DNA of 64,000 nucleotides from JAIPIY01 sp964489785 (GCA_964489785.1 CAZAZY010000001.1:7865-71864), one strand, 5' to 3'; shown: positions 1-8,451, numbered from the stretch's first letter. A program made the numbers and translations. Notes: a model not told the origin generated them from the letters alone.

Positions 1-2
1 AG

Positions 3-119
3 AAAACTTCTCTTGATGTGGGGTCGTTACCTACGACAGTAAATCAATTAACTACAATACGAGGCATCGTAGAAAAAATTCGGCAACAAAAAACCCCGAG
101 TACACAAATCTCTCAATAA
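3..119 (+). CDS. C-terminal fragment of an unidentified protein
   Basis: An open frame enters from the left edge and ends at TAA 117-119, giving 38 residues rich in Thr, Gln and Lys. It is too short to identify. Its last codons overlap the 3' stem of the structured RNA candidate on the opposite strand, so gene and RNA would be convergent. It could be a chance frame, but it has no internal stop and sits where the upstream gene should end. Confidence 0.35.
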   Translation, partial: KTSLDVGSLPTTVNQLTTIRGIVEKIRQQKTPSTQISQ

Positions 120-264
120 TCCTTTTAATAAAACTTACCAAAAGTTCCATACCTTACCAAGGATGGTCCTCGCTAACTGAATAAACAGGTAGCCAAGACG
201 TCCTTCTTAAAGCATCAATAAGACCATGCGGTCCGATTACTGAGAGATTTATAAACTCGGGGAT
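87..264 (-). ncRNA. rod-shaped RNA, 6S-RNA-like candidate
   Basis: Read on the minus strand, the two ends pair. The 8-bp stem at 94-101/255-262 (CCCCGAGT/ACTCGGGG) is followed by a 15-bp stem at 106-120/236-250 with one A/C mismatch. The transcript would end in six U (complement of 88-93), as at an intrinsic terminator. An internal stem-loop lies around 164-212, inside a mostly unpaired centre. A minus-strand promoter fits: TTGAAT (complement of 289-294), 16 bp, TATAGC (complement of 267-272). A closed rod of about 180 nt with a central bubble is the architecture of 6S RNA. The assignment rests on shape, not on a sequence match; other small RNAs remain possible. Confidence 0.5.
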
Positions 265-274
265 GTGCTATAAT
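264..274 (+). promoter_or_regulatory. extended -10 promoter for ruvB
   Basis: TGTGCTATAAT holds a consensus -10 (269-274) with the TGn extension. No good -35 is visible. The start of transcription would lie about 55 nt before ruvB. It overlaps the proposed minus-strand promoter of the 6S-like RNA, so the two would fire divergently. Confidence 0.5.
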
Positions 275-334
275 CCAAAAGCGCTCTTATTCAATTATTC
301 AAGTACCTAGAGAGTTTAGCATAATTAAAAATAT

Positions 335-1312
335 ATGTCAACCCCCCTAAAAAACACCCCTGATACCAATCTAGATCAAACATTGCGTCCAACAACGTGG
401 GATGAATATATTGGACAGACGACTATAAAACAAAATGTTCGTATTTTATTACAAGCAGCTGACCAAAGAAACCACCCTGCTGAACATATTTTATTTTACG
501 GCCCACCCGGACTTGGGAAAACAACTCTTGCACACCTGATTGCACGAGAAACAAAAAGACAAATTAAAATAACTTCTGGTCCAGCAATAGAAAAAGTTGG
601 AGACCTGGCATCGATACTCACCAATCTTTCTCCAGGAGACATTGTATTTATAGATGAGATCCACCGATTAAATAAAATGATTGAAGAAGTTCTCTACCCT
701 GCGATGGAATCTGGTGTATTAGATATTATTATTGGAAAAGGTCCCTCTGCACGAACTATTCAGCTGGAATTACCTCCGTTTACATTGATTGCTGCGACGA
801 CGAGAATCTCTTTACTGTCTGCTCCATTACGATCTCGTTTTTCTGGTGGTGTTTTTCGACTAGAATTTTATTCTGAAAAAGAGATCGAAGAAATAATAAA
901 AAGAAGTGCAAAGGTTTTACAAATAGAGATAGCCCCCGAAGCAATTACAGAAATTGCAAAACGTTCCCGATTTACTCCACGAACTGCGAATTATTTCCTG
1001 AAACGATGTCGAGATTACGCACAAGTACATAATCAACCATTGGATAAAAAAACTGTTTTTCTTGCTTTGTCTCTTCTTGGAATTGATGAATTAGGATTAT
1101 CTGACAATGATCGGATGATATTAGAAACTCTTATTGAAAAATTCAAAGGCGGACCGGTTGGATTAGGAACACTCTCTGCATCAACCAACGAAGAAGCGGC
1201 AACCATAGAAGAAGTTGTGGAGCCTTACCTTCTTCAACAAGGACTCCTGGAGCGAACTGCAAAGGGGCGCGTGGCAACCCAAAAGGCAAAGGATCACCTT
1301 GGTTTTTCATAG
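335..1312 (+). CDS. ruvB: Holliday junction branch migration ATPase RuvB
   Basis: RuvB is the hexameric AAA+ motor that drives Holliday junction branch migration with RuvA. The 325-residue protein has the RuvB-type Walker A GPPGLGKTT (residues 56-64), Walker B FIDEIH (about 105-110), the sensor AATTR and the LRSRF arginine-finger region. A C-terminal winged helix ends in the conserved GRVAT. The length is normal for the family. ATG 335 is the first start in frame and has no Shine-Dalgarno. ruvC follows after 23 bp, but ruvA, the DNA-binding partner often found between or near them, is not in the window. Confidence 0.97.
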   Translation: MSTPLKNTPDTNLDQTLRPTTWDEYIGQTTIKQNVRILLQAADQRNHPAEHILFYGPPGLGKTTLAHLIARETKRQIKITSGPAIEKVGDLASILTNLSPGDIVFIDEIHRLNKMIEEVLYPAMESGVLDIIIGKGPSARTIQLELPPFTLIAATTRISLLSAPLRSRFSGGVFRLEFYSEKEIEEIIKRSAKVLQIEIAPEAITEIAKRSRFTPRTANYFLKRCRDYAQVHNQPLDKKTVFLALSLLGIDELGLSDNDRMILETLIEKFKGGPVGLGTLSASTNEEAATIEEVVEPYLLQQGLLERTAKGRVATQKAKDHLGFS

Positions 1313-1320
1313 TTTTTTCG

Positions 1321-1329
1321 TGCTATACT
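1321..1329 (+). promoter_or_regulatory. extended -10 promoter for ruvC, leaderless
   Basis: TGCTATACT ends 6 nt before the ruvC ATG, so transcription should begin at or next to the start codon. This is one example of a pattern repeated across the window. Confidence 0.55.
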
Positions 1330-1335
1330 TTTTTT

Positions 1336-1839
1336 ATGAGAATAATTTCACTTGACCCAGGATTTGATCGTGTCGGAGTTGCGATTCTAGAACAGAATAA
1401 CGGATCAGCGCCAACATTAGTATTTTCTGAATGCATCACCACAAATGCAAAAGATTCTTTTGTATTAAGAATCTTTTTAGTATGCCAAAGAGTTCGTGAA
1501 ATTATAGCTGAATTTAATCCTGTTTTTTTTATTATTGAAAACCTTTTTTTTGCTACCAATAAAAAAACCGCCATGCGTGTCTCCGAAGCGCGCGGGGCAC
1601 TGTTATACGTAGCACAATTGTGTAATCTTGAAATACATGAATACACCCCCATCGAAATCAAGGTTGCCATCACTGGTTATGGTAAAGCTACAAAAGATGA
1701 CATTCTTTTTATGACAAAAAAACTTATTCCTCTTTTGGATTCTAAAAAATATGGAGATGACGAGATTGATGCCATCGCTGTTGGTCTGACCTTTTTTGCG
1801 AGATACAAAATAGACACCCTTTTATCCACAAAAAAATAA
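1336..1839 (+). CDS. ruvC: crossover junction endodeoxyribonuclease RuvC
   Basis: RuvC resolves Holliday junctions by paired nicking. The 167-residue protein has the RNase H-like fold signature LDPG at the N-terminus (Asp7), IIENLFF (Glu68) and the DDEID motif (Asp142 and Asp145), which together give the four acidic metal ligands expected of RuvC. The length is typical. It lies 23 bp after ruvB but has its own extended -10 promoter directly before ATG, so it may be transcribed both from ruvB and alone. Confidence 0.96.
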   Translation: MRIISLDPGFDRVGVAILEQNNGSAPTLVFSECITTNAKDSFVLRIFLVCQRVREIIAEFNPVFFIIENLFFATNKKTAMRVSEARGALLYVAQLCNLEIHEYTPIEIKVAITGYGKATKDDILFMTKKLIPLLDSKKYGDDEIDAIAVGLTFFARYKIDTLLSTKK

Positions 1840-1847
1840 AAAAGAGC

Positions 1848-1876
1848 TTGCCTGTATTTCATAATTCTGGTATTAA
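1848..1876 (+). promoter_or_regulatory. sigma70-type promoter for the acidic protein gene
   Basis: TTGCCT (1848-1853), a 17-bp spacer, and TATTAA (1871-1876) with TGG directly upstream. It lies about 40 bp before the ATG at 1917. Confidence 0.5.
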
Positions 1877-1916
1877 TAAACCATTAACACTTACACAAAA
1901 ACAATTTTTATAATTT

Positions 1917-2117
1917 ATGCACAACGAAGAAGAAAAAGAAGTAGCTTTGGGCGAAGTAATCCTTGATGACGAGGCCATATTAGAAGATGTTCTTTTGGAA
2001 GATGACGAAGTTGATGAGTTGCTAGGCGAGGAAGACATGATCGATGAAGAATCAGAAGAAGATCTAGTAGACGAAGATGAAATTGATCTAGATATCGCAT
2101 GGAAAGACGACTATTAA
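1917..2117 (+). CDS. small highly acidic hypothetical protein
   Basis: The product has 66 residues, of which nearly half are Asp or Glu, with only a few Lys. There is no membrane segment or Cys. I do not recognise a family. It is probably real because it has its own promoter, an ATG start, and fills the space between ruvC and the PBP gene with short spacers. Such acidic small proteins may be unstructured; no function can be given. Confidence 0.6.
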   Translation: MHNEEEKEVALGEVILDDEAILEDVLLEDDEVDELLGEEDMIDEESEEDLVDEDEIDLDIAWKDDY

Positions 2118-2158
2118 CATCTACTGACAAAAATCACTTCTTCCTATAAGATGTAGTC

Positions 2159-4633
2159 ATGAAGAACAACCACAAAAAAATATTTACGACCCATTTGCAA
2201 AATATCATTCTCGCATCTTTTGCTTTGGTTTTTTTTGTTTTTGGTATATTTATACTTTGGGCGGCAAGTTTAAAATTACCAACCATTACCTCTTTTGAGG
2301 AAAGGAAAATTGCAAATTCTACCAAGATTTACGACAGAACTGGAGAAATTGTTCTTTTTGATATTAACCAGGATATAAAAAGAACCATCGTTCAATATCA
2401 AGACATTAATGTGTACGCAAAAAATGCAATTGTGGCGATAGAAGATGATGAATTTTATAATCACAAAGGTATTCGCGTCAAAGCATTATTACGAGCCATT
2501 GTAGCCAACCTGCAAAGCGGTAAGGTTTCTCAAGGAGGATCCACTCTTACCCAACAGGTAGTCAAGAACACACTTTTAGTTGCGGATAAAAAAATATCTC
2601 GAAAAATAAAAGAATGGGTTCTTGCCATAAAAATGGAAAAAGTGTTTTCTAAAGATGAAATATTAGCATTGTATCTTAATGAAGCACCCTATGGTGGTGT
2701 TATCTATGGAATTCAAGAGGCCAGTAAATCTTTTTTTAACAAAGATGCAATAGATTTAACTTTGGCAGAATCTGCATATCTGGCAGCCATACCAAATGCC
2801 CCTTCTTTTTATTCCCCTTTTGGTAAAAACAAAGAAGCCCTAGACGAACGAAAAAATCTTGTATTACAAAAAATGTACGAACTGGAATTTATTACAGAAG
2901 AAGAATACATAAATGCAAAAGATGAGGTTGTAGAATTTAGACCTCAAGAACAAAACAGGTCAAAAGCGATTCATTTTGTACAATTTGTGACAGAACAACT
3001 AGAGAAAAAATACGGGTCAGATGTACTGGCCAGTGGAGGGTTACAAGTTATCACCACATTGGATTACGAACTACAGGAATATTCTGAAACCATTGCACGA
3101 GAACATGCACTAAAAAACGAAGCCGAATGGAATGCATCTAATATAGGTATAGTAGCTCTTGATCCAACAAATGGAGAAATACTGACCATGGTTGGATCTC
3201 GTGGATACAGTGATCCACTGATTGATGGAAAATTCAATATCGCAACTGCAAAAAGACAACCGGGCTCTGCATTTAAACCCTTTATTTATGCCCTTGCTTT
3301 TGAAAAAGGATACACTGACTCTACAATTCTTTTTGATACCCAAACTCAATTTAATCAAAGCTGTGGGGCTTTTGTATTTAACAGCAACAATAATTGTTAT
3401 TCTCCTTCAAACTATGATGGAGAATACAAAGGCCCAATAACCCTACGAAATGCATTGGCTCAATCAAGAAACATTCCTGCAGTAAAATTACTCTATCTGG
3501 TTGGAATCCAAGATGCTATTAATTTTGCACGATCATTAGGAATATCTTCTCTGCAAAATGCTAACCAATATGGACTTACTCTTGTTCTTGGGGGTGGCGA
3601 AGTTTCATTACTGGAAATGACTTCAGCTTATGGGGTATTTGCAAATGATGGTATTCAATCAAAACCCATAAGTATACTGCGTATAGAAAAACAAGATGGA
3701 ACAATACTAGAAGAATATACTCCTCAGCAAAACCAAATTGTTTCACCTAATAGTGCCAGAATAGTAAACAGTATTCTATCCGATAATACTGCGAGAACCC
3801 CTCTATTTGGCTCGACATCGTTTCTTTCTTTCCCAGGTAGGGATGTTGCTGGAAAGACAGGAACAACAAATGATAACCGCGATGCATGGCTTGTAGGATA
3901 TACTCCAAATATTGCCGTAGGGGTTTGGTCTGGGAACAATGACAACTCTTCTATGAAAAAGGGATCCGCAATATCTGGCCCACCATGGAGAGACGTGATG
4001 TCAAAAGCAATGGAAACACGAGAGCCTGCAAAATTTATACAGCCCGAAGAACTAAAAAAAGATCTACCACCCATATTCCGAGGAATCTGGAAAGGAAACG
4101 AATCTGTTTTTATTGATTCTATTTCAAAAAAACGAGCAACTGAATTTACACCAAAAGAAACACTAGAAGAAATTGTTATCCCTAACCCTCATTCAATTTT
4201 GTATTGGATAGATAAAGAGGATCCTCTGGGTGAACAACCTGAAAACCCAAACAAAGATCTTCAATTTAAGAACTGGGAAGCATCCGTTCTTAGTTGGGTA
4301 CAAAGAAATTCCCATCTTATTCCCCAGGTATATATTCCTTCTGATTTTGATAACATTCACACAGAAGCAACTCAACCATCAGGAGAAATCATAGTACCAG
4401 ATCCTCTACCTTCATCAGCAAATATCCCATTGCAAATTAATTACTCTGGGGCATACCCTCTTAAATCAATCAATGTATTTATTAATTCTGATTTTATTGG
4501 ATCAAGCGAAAATAATTCTTTTACCATTTCGCGAGATCAAATCCCGACAGAAGGAGGTGAATATGAAATTCGTGTAATTATACAAGATAGCGTATTTAAT
4601 CAAACAGAACTATCAAAAAAAATCACCCCCTAG
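2159..4633 (+). CDS. class A penicillin-binding protein (transglycosylase/transpeptidase)
   Basis: A bifunctional peptidoglycan synthase anchored by one N-terminal membrane helix (about residues 15-38). The GT51 glycosyltransferase domain carries EDDEFYNHKG (95-104, catalytic Glu95) and GGSTLTQQ (126-133). The transpeptidase domain carries SAFK (Ser370 and Lys373), SRN (436-438) and KTGTT (566-570). After the catalytic core comes a roughly 90-residue C-terminal beta-rich domain, Ig-like by appearance. The total of 824 residues is usual for PBP1A-type enzymes. TATAAG 2145-2150 lies 8 nt before ATG, suggesting a very short leader. The stop codon lies in the loop of a bidirectional terminator. 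Confidence 0.95.
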   Translation: MKNNHKKIFTTHLQNIILASFALVFFVFGIFILWAASLKLPTITSFEERKIANSTKIYDRTGEIVLFDINQDIKRTIVQYQDINVYAKNAIVAIEDDEFYNHKGIRVKALLRAIVANLQSGKVSQGGSTLTQQVVKNTLLVADKKISRKIKEWVLAIKMEKVFSKDEILALYLNEAPYGGVIYGIQEASKSFFNKDAIDLTLAESAYLAAIPNAPSFYSPFGKNKEALDERKNLVLQKMYELEFITEEEYINAKDEVVEFRPQEQNRSKAIHFVQFVTEQLEKKYGSDVLASGGLQVITTLDYELQEYSETIAREHALKNEAEWNASNIGIVALDPTNGEILTMVGSRGYSDPLIDGKFNIATAKRQPGSAFKPFIYALAFEKGYTDSTILFDTQTQFNQSCGAFVFNSNNNCYSPSNYDGEYKGPITLRNALAQSRNIPAVKLLYLVGIQDAINFARSLGISSLQNANQYGLTLVLGGGEVSLLEMTSAYGVFANDGIQSKPISILRIEKQDGTILEEYTPQQNQIVSPNSARIVNSILSDNTARTPLFGSTSFLSFPGRDVAGKTGTTNDNRDAWLVGYTPNIAVGVWSGNNDNSSMKKGSAISGPPWRDVMSKAMETREPAKFIQPEELKKDLPPIFRGIWKGNESVFIDSISKKRATEFTPKETLEEIVIPNPHSILYWIDKEDPLGEQPENPNKDLQFKNWEASVLSWVQRNSHLIPQVYIPSDFDNIHTEATQPSGEIIVPDPLPSSANIPLQINYSGAYPLKSINVFINSDFIGSSENNSFTISRDQIPTEGGEYEIRVIIQDSVFNQTELSKKITP

Positions 4634-4652
4634 CGGAGGGTGATTTTTTTTT
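4616..4652. terminator. bidirectional terminator with shared CTAG stops
   Basis: The AATCACCC / GGGTGATT stem is flanked by A and T runs and terminates both convergent genes. CTAG 4630-4633 in the loop region supplies TAG to the plus gene (4631-4633) and TAG to the minus gene (complement of 4630-4632), so the genes overlap by 3 bp. Confidence 0.85.
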
Positions 4653-4881
4653 GAAAAAGATCTGATAATCTTTTTTCTATTTCTTCTTTACGAAGAATAA
4701 TTTTTGATTTTAAAAAAGGGTTTGGATTTATCACCACAAGAGAATCTTTTATCGTAAACATTGTCTCGTCGATAGGAACTCCAAGGATTTCTTCTAATAT
4801 CACAGCTACTTCTTTTTTTCTATCCAATAGTTTTGAATATTGATTATGTATCGATCTAAAAAAATCACTAGCATTTTGCAT
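4630..4881 (-). CDS. DUF721/DciA-like small protein
   Basis: An 83-residue protein directly downstream of dnaN (9 bp). Its second half, with the pattern LVVINPNPFLKSKI followed by LRKEEIEKRL, resembles the DUF721/DciA core, in which a short beta strand is followed by a basic helix. DciA is the helicase loader of bacteria that lack DnaC/DnaI and is often encoded near dnaA. The similarity is weak and seen by eye only. The location in the dnaA-dnaN group supports it. Confidence 0.45.
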   Translation of the reverse strand: MQNASDFFRSIHNQYSKLLDRKKEVAVILEEILGVPIDETMFTIKDSLVVINPNPFLKSKIILRKEEIEKRLSDLFQKKITLR

Positions 4882-4890
4882 AAGAATTCA

Positions 4891-5991
4891 TTAACGACTC
4901 ATTGGCATAATAAGATAGGTAAAAGAAGTGTCATGCCCACCCTGAATTACTAATGGCTTTTTAACATCTTCTAATTGTAAAACAACGGTATCATCAACGA
5001 AAGACCCCAGACATTCTGCAATATATCTATGATTAAGAGACAAAATACAATCATTACCCGTAAACGAAACAGGGGTTTTACAAGAAGTTTCCCCGACATC
5101 TTTATTTGAAGAAGTACACACTATTTCATTATGTTCAGAAGAAAATTGTAATTCAATATAATGAAATTTATCAGTAAATAATTGAGTTATTTTCATTGCT
5201 TTTTTAAAGTCATTCAAAAGAACTCTTGCTTGAGTAGTAAAAACCACCGGAATAATTCTTTTATAATCAGGAAAAGATCCTTGTACTAATCTCGAAGTGA
5301 TATAAGTATTTCTTGTTTTTAGCACAATTTGATTATCAGAAAATCCAATATACAATTTTTCATCCTCTTCATCATCAGAAATTATTCGACTAATATCTAA
5401 AGCATTTTTAATAGGTAGTATTATACCTTCACAGTCACCTGAAACTTTTACTATTTTCTTTTCTGCTAACCTAAATGAATCAGTACTCACAAAAATAAGA
5501 TTAGTATCATCTGTGTACATGTATACCGATGATATTTCAGGTTTTATATCAGACAAAGCAGCTGCATAAGAAACAGATCTTATTCCTTCTATAAAAGATT
5601 TTATAGAAACAATCAAAGAGTGATCCTCTATGGTTTTTGGTATTACAGGAAAATCATCAGCTGTTTGAGTATGTAATTTTGTTGTATTCTGTTCCGTTTC
5701 TAAAACCAATAACTGACCCTCGGTATATATTTTAATAGACTCGCCTTTTAATTGAGATACAGTCTGATTTAATACCTGCGCTGAAACAATAACAACACCT
5801 TCGTTTTCCACCTTTGCATCCAACATGGTTTCAATCCCAATGTTTAAATTTGTTCCCACAAGAGTAAGTTTATTTTCTTTCGCTTCTAGCTTTAAACAGG
5901 CAAGCACGGGTAAAGTTAAATTTCTACCAGAAGCCTTTTCTGCTTTTGATACTCCTTGAATAAATTGCTGTAGAGATAATTCTATATTCAT
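4891..5991 (-). CDS. dnaN: DNA polymerase III sliding clamp beta subunit
   Basis: The ring-shaped processivity clamp of replication. The 366-residue length is standard for three repeated clamp domains. Recognisable features are the N-terminal VSKAEKASGRNLTLPVL segment, the interior DYKRIIP motif that follows a LVQGSFP turn, and the C-terminal YLIMPMSR, which matches the family ending YLIMPMRL/V. It follows dnaA in the same orientation with a 213-bp spacer that holds DnaA-box-like sites. Confidence 0.97.
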   Translation of the reverse strand: MNIELSLQQFIQGVSKAEKASGRNLTLPVLACLKLEAKENKLTLVGTNLNIGIETMLDAKVENEGVVIVSAQVLNQTVSQLKGESIKIYTEGQLLVLETEQNTTKLHTQTADDFPVIPKTIEDHSLIVSIKSFIEGIRSVSYAAALSDIKPEISSVYMYTDDTNLIFVSTDSFRLAEKKIVKVSGDCEGIILPIKNALDISRIISDDEEDEKLYIGFSDNQIVLKTRNTYITSRLVQGSFPDYKRIIPVVFTTQARVLLNDFKKAMKITQLFTDKFHYIELQFSSEHNEIVCTSSNKDVGETSCKTPVSFTGNDCILSLNHRYIAECLGSFVDDTVVLQLEDVKKPLVIQGGHDTSFTYLIMPMSR

Positions 5992-6022
5992 ATTAATTAT
6001 AATTTATATTTATAATATACCC

Positions 6023-6192
6023 TGTGGAAATGTGGAAAACTTTTTTCGTCTTTATTTTATAACCTGAATTCATATTGAGTGTCTTTTTCTAATGTTAATA
6101 ACTTTCGGGTACCTGTTAGTAATCAGTGCGGGCTGTCTGGGTATGTGTACTTGGTGTGTATAAGTGATTGTTGCATAAGACGATTATCTACA
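6023..6192. promoter_or_regulatory. DnaA-box-like sites between dnaA and dnaN
   Basis: Near matches to the DnaA box TTATCCACA or its complement TGTGGATAA: TGTGGAAAT 6023-6031, TGTGGAAAA 6031-6039 and TTATCTACA 6184-6192. The spacer is A+T-rich next to the first two. Together with the sites on the other side of dnaA this suggests a bipartite origin or DnaA autoregulation. Confidence 0.45.
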
Positions 6193-6204
6193 GGTTGTAC
6201 ACAG

Positions 6205-7557
6205 TTATATACTCAGAAGTGAACGTATCTTTTCTATCTCATTATGTATCTCTGGATCATTTTTTAATTCCTCTTTTACTTTTAAACAAGAATGAATTAC
6301 CGTTGTATGATCTTTTCCACCCATTTTTCTTCCAATAAGAGGATATGAGATACTAAAATCTTCTCTTAATATATACATCGCAACTTGTCTTGAGCGAACC
6401 ACTTCCTTCCTTCTTGTTTTTTCGTAAAGCGTTTCTTCTTCTAGATTATAGAATTCAGCTATTATTTTAATAATATCTTTGATGGAAATATTTTTCTTTG
6501 ATTTTCCTGTTGATTTTATTAAACTTTGAATTTCTTGTTGTGATAATTGTTTTTGTTTTAGCTGTATTTGGCACATTACGGTATTAAGAGCACCCTCTAG
6601 TTCTCGTACGTTCCCTTGCACGTGGGTTGCAATATATTCAAGAGATTTAGGATGAATATTTAAATGTTGACGTTCAGCTTTTGTTTTTAGGATCGCAAAA
6701 CGAGATTCGTAATCTGGTTGACTGATATCTACAACCATACCGGCACTGAATCGTGATCGTAATCGATCTTCTAATCCTTGGATAAAATGGGGATGTTTAT
6801 CAGAAGAAAAGAGGATCTGCTTGTTATTGTCGTATAAAGTATTAAAGACATGAAATAGTTCTTCTTGTGTTTTTTCCTTTCCAGATAAAAATTGGATGTC
6901 GTCCATAATAAGAAGATCATATTTTCGGTATTTTTCTTTAAATGGATTTACTTTGTTTGTTTGTACTGCATTTACATAATCCATGGAAAATTGTTCTGAG
7001 GTTACATAAAAAACCTTTACACCAGGATGTTTTTGTTTATAGGTGTTCCCTACCGCCTGGATAAGGTGGGTTTTACCTAGTCCGGTTCCTCCATAGATAA
7101 AAAGAGGGTTATATACTGTTGGCCGATTAATAATAGCCTGAGAAGCTGAATATGCCAGTTCATTAAATGGACCAATAACAAAAGTATCAAACGTATATTT
7201 GGGATTAAGATTATCTTCTTTACTAACAGAGAGCTCTAATAATGGTTGTTCATTTGGTTTCTCTTCTTTTTGTTGTTGGATTTGTTTTTGTTGCTGAGCT
7301 GCCTGTTCAGGTTTTGTTATTACGTATTCTACTGCACGCACAGATTCATCTCGGTCGCGTAATGCCTTTACTATTGCTTTGTGATATTTTGTTAATAACC
7401 ATTCTTTTACGAATTCATTTGGAACGCCAACCACGATAGTCCCCTGGTCATGTTTAATGATAATAGTGTTCTTGAACCAAGTGTTAAAATTGGCTCTTGA
7501 TGTCTGGCTCGCGATTTCTTGAAGTGTATTTTCCCACAACATGGTATTATCTTGCAT
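6205..7557 (-). CDS. dnaA: chromosomal replication initiator DnaA
   Basis: DnaA binds origin boxes and opens DNA for helicase loading. Domain I is at residues 1-80. A Gln-rich linker lies around 85-100. The AAA+ core has Walker A GGTGLGKTH (156-164), Walker B LLIMDD (215-220) and an arginine-finger region. The C-terminal DNA-binding domain has the DnaA signature GGKDHTTVIHS. The length of 450 is typical. Minus-strand TATAAT lies about 10 nt before ATG, so the leader is very short. Synteny with dnaN, rpmH, rnpA and yidC is classical. Confidence 0.98.
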   Translation of the reverse strand: MQDNTMLWENTLQEIASQTSRANFNTWFKNTIIIKHDQGTIVVGVPNEFVKEWLLTKYHKAIVKALRDRDESVRAVEYVITKPEQAAQQQKQIQQQKEEKPNEQPLLELSVSKEDNLNPKYTFDTFVIGPFNELAYSASQAIINRPTVYNPLFIYGGTGLGKTHLIQAVGNTYKQKHPGVKVFYVTSEQFSMDYVNAVQTNKVNPFKEKYRKYDLLIMDDIQFLSGKEKTQEELFHVFNTLYDNNKQILFSSDKHPHFIQGLEDRLRSRFSAGMVVDISQPDYESRFAILKTKAERQHLNIHPKSLEYIATHVQGNVRELEGALNTVMCQIQLKQKQLSQQEIQSLIKSTGKSKKNISIKDIIKIIAEFYNLEEETLYEKTRRKEVVRSRQVAMYILREDFSISYPLIGRKMGGKDHTTVIHSCLKVKEELKNDPEIHNEIEKIRSLLSI

Positions 7558-7593
7558 ATATTTTATTATTATACTATGTTTTTGGTTTTATAT

Positions 7594-7646
7594 TTATACA
7601 CACCATACGCATAACCCTGTGTAAAATCTGTGGATTGTGTGCATAA
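7594..7646. promoter_or_regulatory. candidate oriC: cluster of DnaA-box-like 9-mers
   Basis: Four near-consensus boxes lie within 53 bp: TTATACACA 7594-7602, TGTGTAAAA 7618-7626, TGTGGATTG 7629-7637 and TGTGCATAA 7638-7646. The first is in the opposite orientation to the other three. A+T-rich DNA lies on both sides and rpmH transcribes away. The dnaA-rpmH spacer is a common origin position. Confidence 0.5.
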
Positions 7647-7666
7647 CTTAATTTGCTTTAAAACAC

Positions 7667-7694
7667 TTGCTTTTTTGTTTATTATAGGTATACT
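7667..7694 (+). promoter_or_regulatory. promoter of the rpmH-rnpA-yidD genes
   Basis: TTGCTT (7667-7672), a 16-bp spacer, TATACT (7689-7694). rpmH begins 55 bp downstream. Confidence 0.6.
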
Positions 7695-7748
7695 ACATAA
7701 CAACAAGAATCAGGGTTAATAAATATTCACTCGAATTTTGTCTTATAT

Positions 7749-7883
7749 ATGTCTGTAACATACCAACCAAAAAAGAAAAAAAGAGCTCGAAAACACGGTT
7801 TTCTTTCTCGATCTGAAACACCTTCAGGTAAGAAGATTTTGTTATCTCGACGAAGAAAAGGTCGAGAAAAGCTTTCTGTATAA
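7749..7883 (+). CDS. rpmH: 50S ribosomal protein L34
   Basis: A 44-residue basic protein starting MSVTYQPKKKKRARKHGF and ending in an Arg/Lys-rich tail. The L34 pattern (KRARKHGFLSR, then RRRKGREKLSV) is clear. It is the classical neighbour of dnaA and rnpA. The ATG at 7749 has no Shine-Dalgarno. Confidence 0.95.
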   Translation: MSVTYQPKKKKRARKHGFLSRSETPSGKKILLSRRRKGREKLSV

Positions 7884-7889
7884 CAATAA

Positions 7890-8219
7890 ATGAAAAAGTC
7901 TCCTAAAAGCCTTTCTTTTGTTGATTTTAAAAAAATACAGGGAAAACGACCACTGTCTGTAAAAAGGGGTCGTTTTTTTAGTATTGCATTTTTTCCTGAT
8001 GAAAATATGCGCTTTTCCTTTGTGGTTTCAAAGAAAAAGACAAAAAAAGCAGTCTCAAGAAACAGGATCAAGAGAAAATCAAAGGCTTGTTTGTTGGAAA
8101 TCCTCCAGTCTGGTGAACCCAAAACAGGTTTTTATGTTATTAATGCAATTATTTCAGGTATTGAAGATGTCACACACGAAGAGCTTTTACAAGAGATTAA
8201 AAGCCTCTTATCCCTATGA
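7890..8219 (+). CDS. rnpA: ribonuclease P protein component
   Basis: The protein cofactor of RNase P, which matures tRNA 5' ends. The 109-residue basic protein has the family core FSFVVSKKKTKKAVSRNRIKRK (described here in two parts: FSFVVSKK, then KAVSRNRIKRK), the RNR motif that contacts the RNA. It starts 6 bp after rpmH, and its TGA overlaps the yidD ATG, so translation is probably coupled. The RNase P RNA gene was not found in this window. Confidence 0.95.
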   Translation: MKKSPKSLSFVDFKKIQGKRPLSVKRGRFFSIAFFPDENMRFSFVVSKKKTKKAVSRNRIKRKSKACLLEILQSGEPKTGFYVINAIISGIEDVTHEELLQEIKSLLSL

Positions 8220-8428
8220 AAAAGGCTTTAATTGTGCTTATTTCTCTGTATCAGCGTTTTATATCTCCTCTTTTTAGTAGATCATGTGTGTTTCATCCAA
8301 CTTGTTCGGAGTATATGAAAAAATCTATTGAATATAATGGTTTTTTAGGATTCTTGATGGGAATAAAAAGAATCCTTCGATGTCATCCCTGGCAACAACC
8401 CCAGATAGATTTTCCAGAAAAAAGATAA
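8216..8428 (+). CDS. yidD: membrane protein insertion efficiency factor YidD
   Basis: YidD assists YidC-dependent membrane protein insertion. The 70-residue protein shows the family pattern SLYQRFISPLF, then CVFHPTCSEYMKKSIE, then GIKRILRCHPW, with three conserved Cys. The start overlaps the rnpA stop by 4 bp (ATGA). The family is normally encoded between rnpA and yidC, as here. Confidence 0.95.
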   Translation: MKKALIVLISLYQRFISPLFSRSCVFHPTCSEYMKKSIEYNGFLGFLMGIKRILRCHPWQQPQIDFPEKR

Positions 8429-8451
8429 AAGATTGAAAAAACTACAATTTC

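Noticed and set aside
157..271. A minus-strand frame of about 37 codons that looks coding (HIPEFINLSVIGPHGLIDAL...)
   Set aside because: It has no start codon and an in-frame stop just upstream. The paired ends, promoter and U run explain the region better as a structured RNA.
8216..8219. TGA recoded as Gly or Trp (as in some Patescibacteria)
   Set aside because: rnpA and rsmA end normally at TGA with a new ATG overlapping, and no in-frame TGA interrupts core genes.
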